In this document: positions 53,571 to 62,295 of the stretch, piece after piece
Position numbering within the stretch: position 1 is the first letter of the stretch
Layout: each line of letters opens with the position of its first letter
NCBI RefSeq assembly: GCF_017355985.1
Contig: NZ_JAFIQU010000012.1
Span: 62,001 to 126,000 of the forward strand
DNA from: Arenibaculum pallidiluteum
Lineage (GTDB): Bacteria; Pseudomonadota; Alphaproteobacteria; Azospirillales; Azospirillaceae
Length of the DNA: 64,000 nt
Direction: 5' to 3'
Position numbers and translations under genes: made by a program
The notes under the pieces: generated by a model
What the model was told of the DNA's origin: nothing
The model's database searches: none
Seen by the model: the letters and a program-made list of their open reading frames with translations, nothing else

Positions 53571-53996
53571 ATGCGGCGGATCACTGCGGGACTGCTGGCC
53601 GCAATGTTTGCTTGCGCGGGTAATGCCGCAAGCGCACGGGTCTGCAACTCTGGATTTGCCATGGTGCCGCCTCCCCTGGCGCTCCCCTCCTCCAACGCGG
53701 TGAAGGGCCAAGACGCCGCCTCCACCAGCCGGCTCGTCGTGACGCAGACCCCGACCTCGGCAGGCACGGCCGTGCCGTCGGCGCTCAAGGACGCGCCGCC
53801 ACCGACCGAGCGGCCCCAATCCTTGGCGGACCTGCAGACGGTGACGCTGCAGCCCGGCTACGACCGAGGTCCATCGCCCGAAGCGGGCGCCGGAGTGAAC
53901 CGGCAATCCCCTGCCACCATGCCGCCGCGGACCGAGCCGCAGCGTGCCACGGCCGTGGGCACCCAGGTGGTGTGCACCGGCATGTGCTGCAGCTGA
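53571..53996 (+). CDS. Small secreted Pro/Thr-rich protein with Cys cluster
   Basis: This 141-residue protein has an N-terminal signal peptide ending near AASA (residue 21). The body is low-complexity and rich in Pro, Thr, Ala and Gln, and it ends in VVCTGMCCS. With a fourth Cys near residue 25 it could be disulfide-linked or metal-binding. No family is recognised. Its position between a transglycosylase and SPOR proteins suggests a periplasmic envelope role. Confidence 0.6.
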   Translation: MRRITAGLLAAMFACAGNAASARVCNSGFAMVPPPLALPSSNAVKGQDAASTSRLVVTQTPTSAGTAVPSALKDAPPPTERPQSLADLQTVTLQPGYDRGPSPEAGAGVNRQSPATMPPRTEPQRATAVGTQVVCTGMCCS

Positions 53997-54013
53997 GCGG
54001 GGACCCGCAGGAC

Positions 54014-54487
54014 ATGAAGCCCGCCGTCGCCGCACTGGGAGGGACGCTCGCCCTCGGAGCCGTCGGCGGCGGCGCGTTCTATGCCGGCCGCGTGACGGGG
54101 GAGGCGCCGCCGGCCCCGCCGCCCGCCGCGGCGGAGGCGCCTGCTCCGGCTGCCGCCTCCGCCAAGGCCGAGGCCCCCGCACCGGCCCCGCCACGCAAGG
54201 TGGAGGAGATCGTGCGCCCTGCCGAGTGGCCCGTTTTCTCCATCGAGCTCGCGGCGTTCCGTGACCTGGACAGGGCCAGGGAGTACGCCGAGGTCATGGC
54301 GCAGCGGAACCTGGCGGTCGAGTTGGTGGAGACCGTAGACGCAGGTGGAAGGTCCTGGTTCCGGGTGCGGTTCGGCCGGTTCGACGATCCCCGCCAGGCG
54401 GCGGCGCGCCTGCCCGAGGTCGAGCGCATCGCCGGGATCTTCGGGGTCGTGACGACCGAGTTCCCCCAGCCCACCGCGGCGCGGTGA
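54014..54487 (+). CDS. SPOR-domain membrane protein
   Basis: This 157-residue protein has one TM helix (about 8-28, ALGGTLALGAVGGGAFYAG), an Ala/Pro-rich periplasmic linker and a C-terminal SPOR-type domain (VFSIELAAFRDLDRAREYAE, WFRVRFGRFDDPRQAAA). SPOR domains bind glycan strands stripped of peptides, as at division sites or after amidase action. It lies just before the T6SS membrane-complex genes and may anchor them to the wall. The start at 54014 is the most likely ATG. Confidence 0.8.
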   Translation: MKPAVAALGGTLALGAVGGGAFYAGRVTGEAPPAPPPAAAEAPAPAAASAKAEAPAPAPPRKVEEIVRPAEWPVFSIELAAFRDLDRAREYAEVMAQRNLAVELVETVDAGGRSWFRVRFGRFDDPRQAAARLPEVERIAGIFGVVTTEFPQPTAAR

Positions 54488-54512
54488 GCGGACGAGTCAT
54501 GGAGCCGACGCC

Positions 54513-55427
54513 ATGAAGCTCGCCCTCGGGAAGGTCCACACCGCCGTCTTGGCGGTCGGGTCGCTCATGCTCCTGCTGCTCGGATTCCTGATTGGGCTGG
54601 TGGCCTTCGGGGTTCCCGCCATGACGACCGCCTCGGCGCCCGCCCCGACGCTCCAGGCGGCGGCGCCGGGCGGGACGCCGGCGGCCGCCTCGCCGCAGGG
54701 CCAGGCACCTGACGCGCATTACACCGGCGAGAGGGGCGTCGACAGGTTCCTGGACTCGCGCACCAGGATCATGGCGGATGACGCCGGCGATACGGTCGGC
54801 GTCGCCGCGCAGCAGGCCGCCATGCCGATCCTCGACGGCGTCGCCGACGCCGCTGGCGAGGTGCTTCCCGGATTCCTCGCGGACCAGCTTCCCTGGATGA
54901 CGCAGTACGCGCGCTTCAAGACGCGCAGCGTCGTCGCGGATGCGGTGGAGGGCGGCGTCGAGGAGACCGTTCGCGGCGGCATCGCAGGCACCAAGCAGGT
55001 GGTTCTGGGGTCCCGGGTCCCCGGGGGCGCAGAGGCGGCCGCGCGCCCGATGCAGGGCGAGGCAGGGGCCGGCGGGGCAGGGGCGGTGGGGGCAGCGCCG
55101 ATCGGGGCGGTTCCTGGCGCGCCTCCGGCCGCGGGCCCGGGGGCGGCGGCCGCACCGGTACCGTCCCACGCCCCGCAGGGCGCGTTCACGATCGAGTTCG
55201 CCCGGTTCGCCACGCCCGCCAACGCGGAGGCCTTCACGGGCGAACTGAGCCGGCGTGGGGTGGACGCGCGCGTCGCGCTCGATGCGGGCCCGACCGGGCG
55301 CTGGCACGTCGTCCGCACCGGGCGTTTCTCGAGCCAGGCCGAGGCTACGGAGGCGCTGCGGCGCCTGCGCGGCCGCGGCTTCGGCGGCACCGTGGTCAGC
55401 CAGAATACATCCGGAGGCATCCCTTGA
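54513..55427 (+). CDS. Second SPOR-domain membrane protein
   Basis: This 304-residue protein has a TM helix at about 10-35 (VGSLMLLLLGFLIGLVAFGV), a central helical part (about 70-150), a long Ala/Gly/Pro linker and a C-terminal SPOR-like domain (about 225-298: FTIEFARFATPANAEAFTGE, WHVVRTGRFSSQAEATEAL). TssL here lacks a peptidoglycan-binding domain, so this protein or its neighbour could serve in its place. It overlaps tssJ (TTGA). Confidence 0.78.
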   Translation: MKLALGKVHTAVLAVGSLMLLLLGFLIGLVAFGVPAMTTASAPAPTLQAAAPGGTPAAASPQGQAPDAHYTGERGVDRFLDSRTRIMADDAGDTVGVAAQQAAMPILDGVADAAGEVLPGFLADQLPWMTQYARFKTRSVVADAVEGGVEETVRGGIAGTKQVVLGSRVPGGAEAAARPMQGEAGAGGAGAVGAAPIGAVPGAPPAAGPGAAAAPVPSHAPQGAFTIEFARFATPANAEAFTGELSRRGVDARVALDAGPTGRWHVVRTGRFSSQAEATEALRRLRGRGFGGTVVSQNTSGGIP

Positions 55428-55924
55428 CCCAGATCCGACGCGACCCCGCCGCGCGCGGTCGGCGTGGCGCGGCCCTGGCCGCGCTGCTGCTCCTGTCACT
55501 GCTGGGGGCCTGCGCCGAGAAGCCGGCTCTGACCCTCGGCAGCGTTGCGATTCAAGCCGAGCCGCGGGCCAACGACTTTTCCCCCGTGGCGGTGGACGTC
55601 CTCCTGGTGCGCGACCAGAAGCTGCTGGACGAACTGCTGAAGCTGAGCGCGGGCGAGTGGTTCCAGAAGCGCGAGCAGTACCTGCGCGACCACCCGAGGG
55701 CGCTCAGCGCCCATTCCTACGAGGTCGTGCCGGGCCAGAGCCTGAGCCAGACGCTGCCCCAGGAACCCGCGGCCTGGGCTGGCCTTGTCTTCGCCAACTA
55801 CGCCAAGGGCGGCCCGCACCGGCTGCGCCTCGCCGACCCCGGCCCTGTCGCCATCCGCCTGGGCGAGACCGCCCCGGCCTTCGTCGAACCCACCGCGCCT
55901 GCCGCAGACCGGAGAACGCCGTGA
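55424..55924 (+). CDS. tssJ: T6SS outer-membrane lipoprotein TssJ
   Basis: This 166-residue lipoprotein has lipobox LLGAC (Cys30) and a transthyretin-like fold typical of TssJ, which ties the TssLM complex to the outer membrane. The TTG start at 55424 is chosen because GGAGG lies 6 bases upstream and it overlaps the preceding stop (TTGA). Family marks include the PVAVDVLLVRDQKLLDELL segment. Its stop overlaps the tssK start (GTGA). Confidence 0.88.
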   Translation: MTQIRRDPAARGRRGAALAALLLLSLLGACAEKPALTLGSVAIQAEPRANDFSPVAVDVLLVRDQKLLDELLKLSAGEWFQKREQYLRDHPRALSAHSYEVVPGQSLSQTLPQEPAAWAGLVFANYAKGGPHRLRLADPGPVAIRLGETAPAFVEPTAPAADRRTP

Positions 55925-57249
55925 CCGGCATCAGGGATGTACCCGATCCCATCCAGTGGCACGAGGGCATGCTGCTCGCGCCCCAGCACTTCCAGCAGGA
56001 GGCGCTGCGCACCCAGGCCATGGTGGCCGCCCATATGGGCCTGGCCGGAACCTTCCACTGGGGCGTGGTGCACCTGCTGCTGGACCGCGTCGCCCTGGTA
56101 TCCGGCCTCGTCCGGATCCTGGAGCTGGAGGCGGTGATGCCGGACGGCCTGATCGTCTGGCACGATTCCACCGCGCCCGCCCCGCTGGAGCTGGACATCT
56201 CCGGCCACGCGGACCCCCTGGCGCAGGCGCCGCTGACCATCCACCTGGCGGTGCCCGCCGCCCGCTCCGGCAGCTGGGGTGGGGCGCAGCGCTGGCAGTC
56301 GGTGGAGGGACGCCCGGTGCTGGACGAGAACGGCGGCGACGAGCTGTCGATCCCCAGGCTTCGCCCCCGCCTCTCGCTGGTGGTGACGGCCCAGGCCGGC
56401 GAGCGCCCGCCCCAGCGCTACGTCTCCATGCCGCTGGCACGGATCGCCTTCGCCAACGATGCCTTCGCGCTCACGGAGTTCGCGCCGCCCTCGCTGGCGG
56501 TCACCGCTAACTCGCCGGTCGGGCGGCTCTGCGCAGACGTGGCGCGGCGCCTGCGCGAGAAGGCCATGCTGCTGTCCGAGCGCATGGGCGCGGGTGCGGG
56601 CCGCGACGGCGGCGATGTCTCCCCGTTCGACGAGGTCCGCGCCCTTGTGGTCGGGCTGCCGCCGCTGGAGGCGCAGCTCGCGGTGGAGGCCTGCCATCCC
56701 TTCCAGGTCTACCTGTCCATGGCAGGGCTCGCCGGCCACGTCTCGGCGCTGGCGGCGGGGGCGATCCCGCCGAAGCTGTCGCGCTACGACCATGACGACC
56801 CGCTGCCCGCCTTCGCCGAGATCCGCGACTTCATCGCGCGCATGGTCGAGCGCGTGCGGGAGGTCGCCGAGCCCATCCGCTTCACCTTCGAGGACGGCAT
56901 GTTCGGTCTCGAGATGCGCGAGGAGTGGCTGCGCGGCAAGCTGCTGATCGGCGTGCGCGGCCCGGCCGGGATGCCCACGGCCGACGTGGTGGCCTGGATC
57001 GAGAACGCGGTGATCGCGTCCCGCCCCAGGCTCGAGAAGCTGGCGGCGCTCCGCGTCACCGGCGCCGTGCGCGCAGTGGTGGACAACACCGGCGAGGCCG
57101 GCGTGACGCCGCCCCGCGGTACCGTGCTCTTCACGGTGGAGAAGGATCCCGACCTGATCCTGGCCGGCGAGCGGCTAGAGATCTGGAACCCCGACAACCT
57201 CGGCAGCCGCCAGCGGCCCGCCGACGTGGCGCTCTACGTGCTGACATGA
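55921..57249 (+). CDS. tssK: T6SS baseplate protein TssK
   Basis: This 442-residue protein, of usual length, forms the baseplate part that joins the wedge to the membrane complex. Family marks are the start IQWHEGMLLAPQHFQQEALR, the LSRYDHDDPLPAFAEI block at about 280-295 and the C-terminal head (LEIWNPDNLGSRQRPADVAL). The GTG start at 55921 overlaps the tssJ stop; the long open frame upstream is not coding. The next ATG overlaps its stop (ATGA). Confidence 0.95.
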   Translation: MTGIRDVPDPIQWHEGMLLAPQHFQQEALRTQAMVAAHMGLAGTFHWGVVHLLLDRVALVSGLVRILELEAVMPDGLIVWHDSTAPAPLELDISGHADPLAQAPLTIHLAVPAARSGSWGGAQRWQSVEGRPVLDENGGDELSIPRLRPRLSLVVTAQAGERPPQRYVSMPLARIAFANDAFALTEFAPPSLAVTANSPVGRLCADVARRLREKAMLLSERMGAGAGRDGGDVSPFDEVRALVVGLPPLEAQLAVEACHPFQVYLSMAGLAGHVSALAAGAIPPKLSRYDHDDPLPAFAEIRDFIARMVERVREVAEPIRFTFEDGMFGLEMREEWLRGKLLIGVRGPAGMPTADVVAWIENAVIASRPRLEKLAALRVTGAVRAVVDNTGEAGVTPPRGTVLFTVEKDPDLILAGERLEIWNPDNLGSRQRPADVALYVLT

Positions 57250-58163
57250 CGACAGAGCCCACCCTCCTCGGCAGGCGAGACATCCTCGACTGCTTCCTGG
57301 CCTTCGCGGCCGAGCTGGCGCGTCACCGCGCCTCGGTGGAGAGCCGGCGCGCACGGCGCGCCCCGGCACCCGAGCTCCCCGGCCTGCCGCCGGCCGAGGC
57401 CGTGCCGGCGCCGTCCTCGGACTTTCCCGCCTTCCTTCTGGACGCGCCCGTCATGGCGGCCGAGCGTCCGGCCGCCTTCCCCGACGCGGCCACGGCGCCG
57501 GCCTCGGCGCCGCCCGTGGATCCCGAGGTGATCCTGGAGCGGCTCCAGGCCTTCCTGGAGACCCAGGCGGCCGGCTTCGGCCGGCGAGCCTCGGACGTGA
57601 TGCTGGCCCAGTACCGTGAGGCCCAGTACGCCATGGCGGCGCTGGCCGACGACGTCTTCCTGCACGAGATCGAGTGGGACGGGCGCGAGGTCTGGCGGCT
57701 CAACCACCTGGAGCAGAGGCTCTTTCGCTCACGCCTCGCGGGCGATCGCATCTTCGAGCGCATGGACGCGCTGCTGGCCTCGGGGGACCGGCGCCTGCTG
57801 CAGCTCGCCTCGGTCTACCTCTGCATCCTGTCCCTCGGCTTCAAGGGCCGCCACCGGGGACCAGGCGGAGACGTCCGCATCCGCGGCTATGCCGAGCGGC
57901 TGTTCGAAATGCTGTCGGGCCGTGAGCCCGACCTGCTGGGCACGTGGTCCGGCGCCATGCGCCCGCTGGTCCCGGCGGCCTACGCCCACACCGTGCGCGG
58001 CGACGCCGCCCGGCGCGGGCGCTGGCACCCGCGTTGGCCCATGGTGCTGGCGGGCGTCCTCGCCGTCTGGTTGCTGGTGGGCCAGGCCCTCTGGATGACC
58101 TCTTCCTCCCGCCTCTCGGAAGCCTCCGGCGCCGTTCTGCGCGCCGCCGGCCAGACCCGATGA
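57246..58163 (+). CDS. tssL: T6SS inner-membrane protein TssL (DotU)
   Basis: This 305-residue protein has a cytoplasmic DotU/IcmH domain (about 15-255, with LAQYREAQYAMAALADDVFL and LGFKGRHRG) and one C-terminal TM helix (about 265-285). It lacks an OmpA-like peptidoglycan-binding extension. A Pro/Ala-rich insert at about 40-95 is longer than in typical short TssL proteins. The gene is translationally coupled to tssK. Confidence 0.92.
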   Translation: MTTEPTLLGRRDILDCFLAFAAELARHRASVESRRARRAPAPELPGLPPAEAVPAPSSDFPAFLLDAPVMAAERPAAFPDAATAPASAPPVDPEVILERLQAFLETQAAGFGRRASDVMLAQYREAQYAMAALADDVFLHEIEWDGREVWRLNHLEQRLFRSRLAGDRIFERMDALLASGDRRLLQLASVYLCILSLGFKGRHRGPGGDVRIRGYAERLFEMLSGREPDLLGTWSGAMRPLVPAAYAHTVRGDAARRGRWHPRWPMVLAGVLAVWLLVGQALWMTSSSRLSEASGAVLRAAGQTR

Positions 58164-58196
58164 CCTCGAGGCCCCGATGACCGCGAGGCACCCCGC

Positions 58197-61100
58197 ATGA
58201 TGAGCATGGTCGAAACCGTCTTCGCCGTCGCCGCCTCGAACCAGCTCCTGGTCCTGGGCGTGCTGGCCTTCCTGGTGCTCCTGACCGTCCTGCTGATGGC
58301 CGTAGCCGTCGTCAAGGCGAAGCGCGCCGCGCGGGCGGACGTTCCGCCTGCGCCAGGGGACGGCAAGGCCGACCTGGAGCTGGTCGCGATCCCCGTGGGC
58401 GAGGAGGGGGCGCTGGTTGCCAAGCGCGAGGCTGCCGCCCAAGGCGCCCGCAACCTCCGCCGTCTGATGAGGGACGGCCTCGCCGCCTATCGGGAGGCCT
58501 ACGCCCGCAACCCGTACCTGGTGCCCTGGGTCCTTCGCGTCGGCGTCGGCGAGCCTGACGATGCCGGCGTCCTCTCCGCACTCGACGAGACCCGGCCCGC
58601 CGTAGGCGACGCCCGGCGCGAGGGCGTGGCCTGGCACCTCTACGACCGCGGCGTGGTGATCGACGTCCACGATCCCGAGTCCTGGGGCGAGGTCCTGTCC
58701 TTCGTGTCGCGCCAGCGGCCGGCCAACCCCATCGACGGGATCCTCCTGACGGTGCCCGTCTCGGCGCTGTCGGACGCGCGCCGGGCCGCCGCCCGCGGGG
58801 CCGAGGCCTATACCAGGCTGTGGCAGGCCCAGCGTCAGCTCGGCTTCGCCGTGCCGGTGTATGTGGTGATCACGGGCGGGGAGTCCCTTGAGGGCTTCGC
58901 CGCCTTCGAGGAGACGCTGCCCGCGGGCCTCCGCGACGGCATGATCGGGTGGTCCTTCCCCTACGCCCTGGAGACCGCCTTCACGGGCGAGTACGTGGGC
59001 GAGGCCCTCCACACCGTGGAAGAGGCCATGTTGGCCGCGAGCCTCGAGGCCTTCGGCAGCGTGATGGAGTCCCATCGCGGCTCGGACATCCTGAAGGCGC
59101 GCGAAGAGATCCGGGGCCTGGAGGAGCCGCTGCGGCTGTTCCTGACCACCGCGCTCCGCCGCACGGCCTACCAGGAGTCGCTGTTCTTCCGCGGGATCTA
59201 CCTGACGGCCCGGCCCGACGCCGACCGTCCGGCCTCCTTCGCCCACGACCTCCTGGAAAAGAAGGTCCTGGCGGAGAGCGGCCTCTCCAAATTGCTGCAG
59301 GGCGCCTCCCGCTCGCGGCTCTTCCGCCGCTATGCCTGGCCCGTCAGCGTCGCCGCGGCCTCGGCCGCCGCCGTCGCGACCGTCTGGGTGTCGCTGGTCC
59401 GGGTCGAGCAGTATCGGGGCCTCATGGTGCCCATCCTCCGGGCCACCGCCGCCGACATCGAAGCGGTGGCGGGCCGCCGCCAGGCCGACGCCACGGCCAC
59501 CGCGGACGCCTATGTGGACGCGGCGGTGCGTTACATGCGGAACGTGACGGTCCTCGACCGGTCCGAGCCGATGGTGTTCATGCCCCTGACCTGGCTCGGC
59601 GAGGACCCCTACGGCGTCCAGGCCGCGATGGAGGCGGGCTGGCGCAAGATTGTCCTGGGCGCGGTCAAGCGCACCATCGAGCAGCGGCTGGAAGGGTTGG
59701 CGCGTCCCGGGGGCGGCGACGTCGCCGCCGACCAAGCCTTCGTCCGCTATCTGGGGCGCGTCGCCGAGGCTGAGGCCTTCGCAAAGGCCTTCAACCAGAT
59801 CGGCCGCGGTGGCGCCGACCTGCCGATCCGCGACATGCTGCAGTACGGCCTTCAGATCCAGGTCCCGCGCTCCTCCATCGCGAAGCTGGAGGCGTGGGGT
59901 GCGATCGGGGCAGGCGCCTCGCCCGTGGACGACCCCGACCTCCGCATCGACACGGCGCGCTATCGTGACGGCGCGCTCTCTGCCTTCAAGGAGCTGGCGG
60001 ATGCCTACTTCCGCCAGCTCGCGAACGGCGGGCAGGTGGGGGCGAGGCTCGCCATCGTCTCCGTGGAGCTGGGCTTCATCGCCTCGGGCCGGCGCGCCGG
60101 CCCCGACGCCGTCGCCGGCTTCACCGAGGTCCTGGCGGGTCTCGAGGACGCAGCCGGGCTGCTGGGAGTGGGGCAGGCTTCCTGGGTCGGGGCCGACCAG
60201 CCGTTCCTGCCGCCGAACATCCAGGAGCTCTTGGACGTGGCCGCCAGCTCCGAGCTGCTCGGTCCCGCGTCGAGGGACGAGAGCAATCAGCTCGCGCGCC
60301 GTCGCTATGACGAGATCCGCGGTCAAGTTGGCTCGGTCTCGTCGGTCATCGGGCCGCTCGTGGCGCGCAACGCCGACGGCACCGCATCCTTGACCTCGAC
60401 CGCGGACGGTCTGCGTCAGTCCCTCGCCCAGTGGATGGGCCGGCGCTTCATGCAATGGACCGCCCCCGGTTCCTTGGAGGCCAGGGCCGGCGCCCGCGGC
60501 TTCGGATGGGACGCGTCCGTGCTGGAGGCCATCCCGCCTCTCTTCGAGGACTACCTGCTGTTCGAGGCCAAGGACCTGCCTCAGGTTCCCCAGGCATTGC
60601 GCCCGGCCATGCGCTCGGCCGCGCAGCACGGGCTCACGGCCTCGGTGGAGCGGGCGCTGGAGCGGGCCGGCGGCGGCACCGGCGGCCTCGCCGCCGAGCG
60701 CGAGACTTCCATCGCCGTGATGCGCGACTGGGCCCGCTCGCTGCGCACGGCCTTCCCGGTTCTGGACCAGGCCGTGCAGACTTTCGTCCAGCTCGGGATG
60801 CCCCAGCCCGCGGAAGCGCTGAAGGAGCGCGTGGTCCAGCAGGCGGCGATGCTCCTGCGCCAGGCGAACCGCATCATCGAGGAGGACCAGCTCTACCGGC
60901 CGAGCCAGCTCTACCTCTCGGGTTGGCGCTCCGGTCCTATCGAGCCCCACGCCTTCTTCGGCCAGCCCTCGCCGGGCGGGCTGATGCAGTGGATGGTGAC
61001 CTCACGGGTCGAGATCGCCACCCTCGCGCGTGAGATCGCGTCCCCGATGATCGAGATCCTGTCCAGGCCGACCATGCAGTCACCCCAGGGCTCCGCCCTG

Positions 61101-62294
61101 TCCAGCAGGTGGCTCCAGGTGGTCACGGCCATCGAGCAGTACGATGGCGGCCGGCCCAACAGCACGCTGGCCCTCCTCGAACGCTTCGTGACGGAGGAAC
61201 TCGGCAAGATCGACGACCGCAACTGCCTTCAGCTGGGGCCCTCGCCCGCCGCTTCCATCGACTTCTTCGCGGATCGGCTGGAGGGTATCCGGACGGCAGT
61301 CCGGCAGCGCTGCCTCGCGCTGGTGGACGAGAAGCTGGCCCTCGGCTACCAGGAGCTCGCAACGATCTTCAACGAGCGCCTGTCGGGCCGCGCACCCTTC
61401 GACCAGGACGGCAAGGGCCTCCCGGCCTCGCTGGCCGACGTGCGCGAGTTCTACGCCGCCTTCGATGCCCGGTCCGCTGACGTGGTCGCACCCGTCTCGG
61501 CCGCGGCGCGAACGCGGGGCGAGTGGCGTGAGGCCGCTCGCTTCGTCGAGGCCATGGCCCAGGCGAGGCCGCTGCTGATGCAGGTTGCCCAGCCCGAGCC
61601 CAACACGGCGCTGCTGGTGGACCCCGTCTTCCGCGCCAACCGGGAGCGCGAGACCGGCGGCAGCGAGATCATCGAATGGCGCCTGTCGGTGGGTGAGCGT
61701 TCGGTCTCCAACTTCGGGCCGCGCGAGAAACCCCGGTGGCTCCCCGGCGACCGAGTCACGCTGGAGCTGCGCTGGGCCAAGGACGGCACCGTGATCCCGG
61801 CCGAGGCCCGCGGTCCCGGCGCCTTGGAGGTGGACGGACGAATTGCACGCTTCGGCCGTGAGGGCGCCTGGTCTCTGGTGTCCTTCCTGAAGGAGCGGGA
61901 GGTGACGGCCCGCGATCGCACGGGCGATCTTCGGCCCGGCACGGTGCTGACGGCCTTCGAGGTCGCGACCAAGTCCGCCGAAGGCTCGCCGACGGACGGC
62001 AGGCCCGTCGAACTCCGGCCCGGCGAGCCCGCGAAGGCGAGCGACACCCGCGTCTTTGTCTCCTTCCAGCTTCGCAAGGCGACGGAGGCCGACGGACGGG
62101 TCAAGGAGGAGCCGCTGGCCCTGCCGCGCCTGCCTGTCGTCGCACCGCAGCCGGCCGCCATGGCGCGGGGGCCCGGCTTCGGGGCGCAGACCGTCCAGGC
62201 GCCGGCCGGCACCTCCACCCTAGACGAGGCCCTGTTCAGGCTCGGGCAGCCGGCCGCCGGGCCGGCCGCCGAGCCCCGGGCAACGGGGAGATAG
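58197..62294 (+). CDS. tssM: T6SS membrane-complex protein TssM (IcmF), without Walker A
   Basis: This 1365-residue protein has N-terminal TM helices (about 14-40), a cytoplasmic GTPase-like domain, a further TM helix at about 380-400 (WPVSVAAASAAAVATVWVSL) and a large periplasmic part ending in a beta domain (WRLSVGERSVSNFG, VTLELRWAKDGT). Where the P-loop is expected (after NPYLVPWVLRVGVG) the sequence is EPDDAGV, so there is no GxxGxGK(S/T). Some working T6SSs also lack it. It builds the trans-envelope channel with TssL and TssJ. ATG codons at 58197, 58200 and 58206 are alternative starts. Confidence 0.95.
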   Translation: MMSMVETVFAVAASNQLLVLGVLAFLVLLTVLLMAVAVVKAKRAARADVPPAPGDGKADLELVAIPVGEEGALVAKREAAAQGARNLRRLMRDGLAAYREAYARNPYLVPWVLRVGVGEPDDAGVLSALDETRPAVGDARREGVAWHLYDRGVVIDVHDPESWGEVLSFVSRQRPANPIDGILLTVPVSALSDARRAAARGAEAYTRLWQAQRQLGFAVPVYVVITGGESLEGFAAFEETLPAGLRDGMIGWSFPYALETAFTGEYVGEALHTVEEAMLAASLEAFGSVMESHRGSDILKAREEIRGLEEPLRLFLTTALRRTAYQESLFFRGIYLTARPDADRPASFAHDLLEKKVLAESGLSKLLQGASRSRLFRRYAWPVSVAAASAAAVATVWVSLVRVEQYRGLMVPILRATAADIEAVAGRRQADATATADAYVDAAVRYMRNVTVLDRSEPMVFMPLTWLGEDPYGVQAAMEAGWRKIVLGAVKRTIEQRLEGLARPGGGDVAADQAFVRYLGRVAEAEAFAKAFNQIGRGGADLPIRDMLQYGLQIQVPRSSIAKLEAWGAIGAGASPVDDPDLRIDTARYRDGALSAFKELADAYFRQLANGGQVGARLAIVSVELGFIASGRRAGPDAVAGFTEVLAGLEDAAGLLGVGQASWVGADQPFLPPNIQELLDVAASSELLGPASRDESNQLARRRYDEIRGQVGSVSSVIGPLVARNADGTASLTSTADGLRQSLAQWMGRRFMQWTAPGSLEARAGARGFGWDASVLEAIPPLFEDYLLFEAKDLPQVPQALRPAMRSAAQHGLTASVERALERAGGGTGGLAAERETSIAVMRDWARSLRTAFPVLDQAVQTFVQLGMPQPAEALKERVVQQAAMLLRQANRIIEEDQLYRPSQLYLSGWRSGPIEPHAFFGQPSPGGLMQWMVTSRVEIATLAREIASPMIEILSRPTMQSPQGSALSSRWLQVVTAIEQYDGGRPNSTLALLERFVTEELGKIDDRNCLQLGPSPAASIDFFADRLEGIRTAVRQRCLALVDEKLALGYQELATIFNERLSGRAPFDQDGKGLPASLADVREFYAAFDARSADVVAPVSAAARTRGEWREAARFVEAMAQARPLLMQVAQPEPNTALLVDPVFRANRERETGGSEIIEWRLSVGERSVSNFGPREKPRWLPGDRVTLELRWAKDGTVIPAEARGPGALEVDGRIARFGREGAWSLVSFLKEREVTARDRTGDLRPGTVLTAFEVATKSAEGSPTDGRPVELRPGEPAKASDTRVFVSFQLRKATEADGRVKEEPLALPRLPVVAPQPAAMARGPGFGAQTVQAPAGTSTLDEALFRLGQPAAGPAAEPRATGR

Positions 62295-62295
62295 C

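Noticed and set aside
57729-60950. 1073-codon minus-strand frame opposite tssL/tssM
   Set aside because: It has no domain-like composition, and the opposite strand carries clear TssL and TssM sequences.
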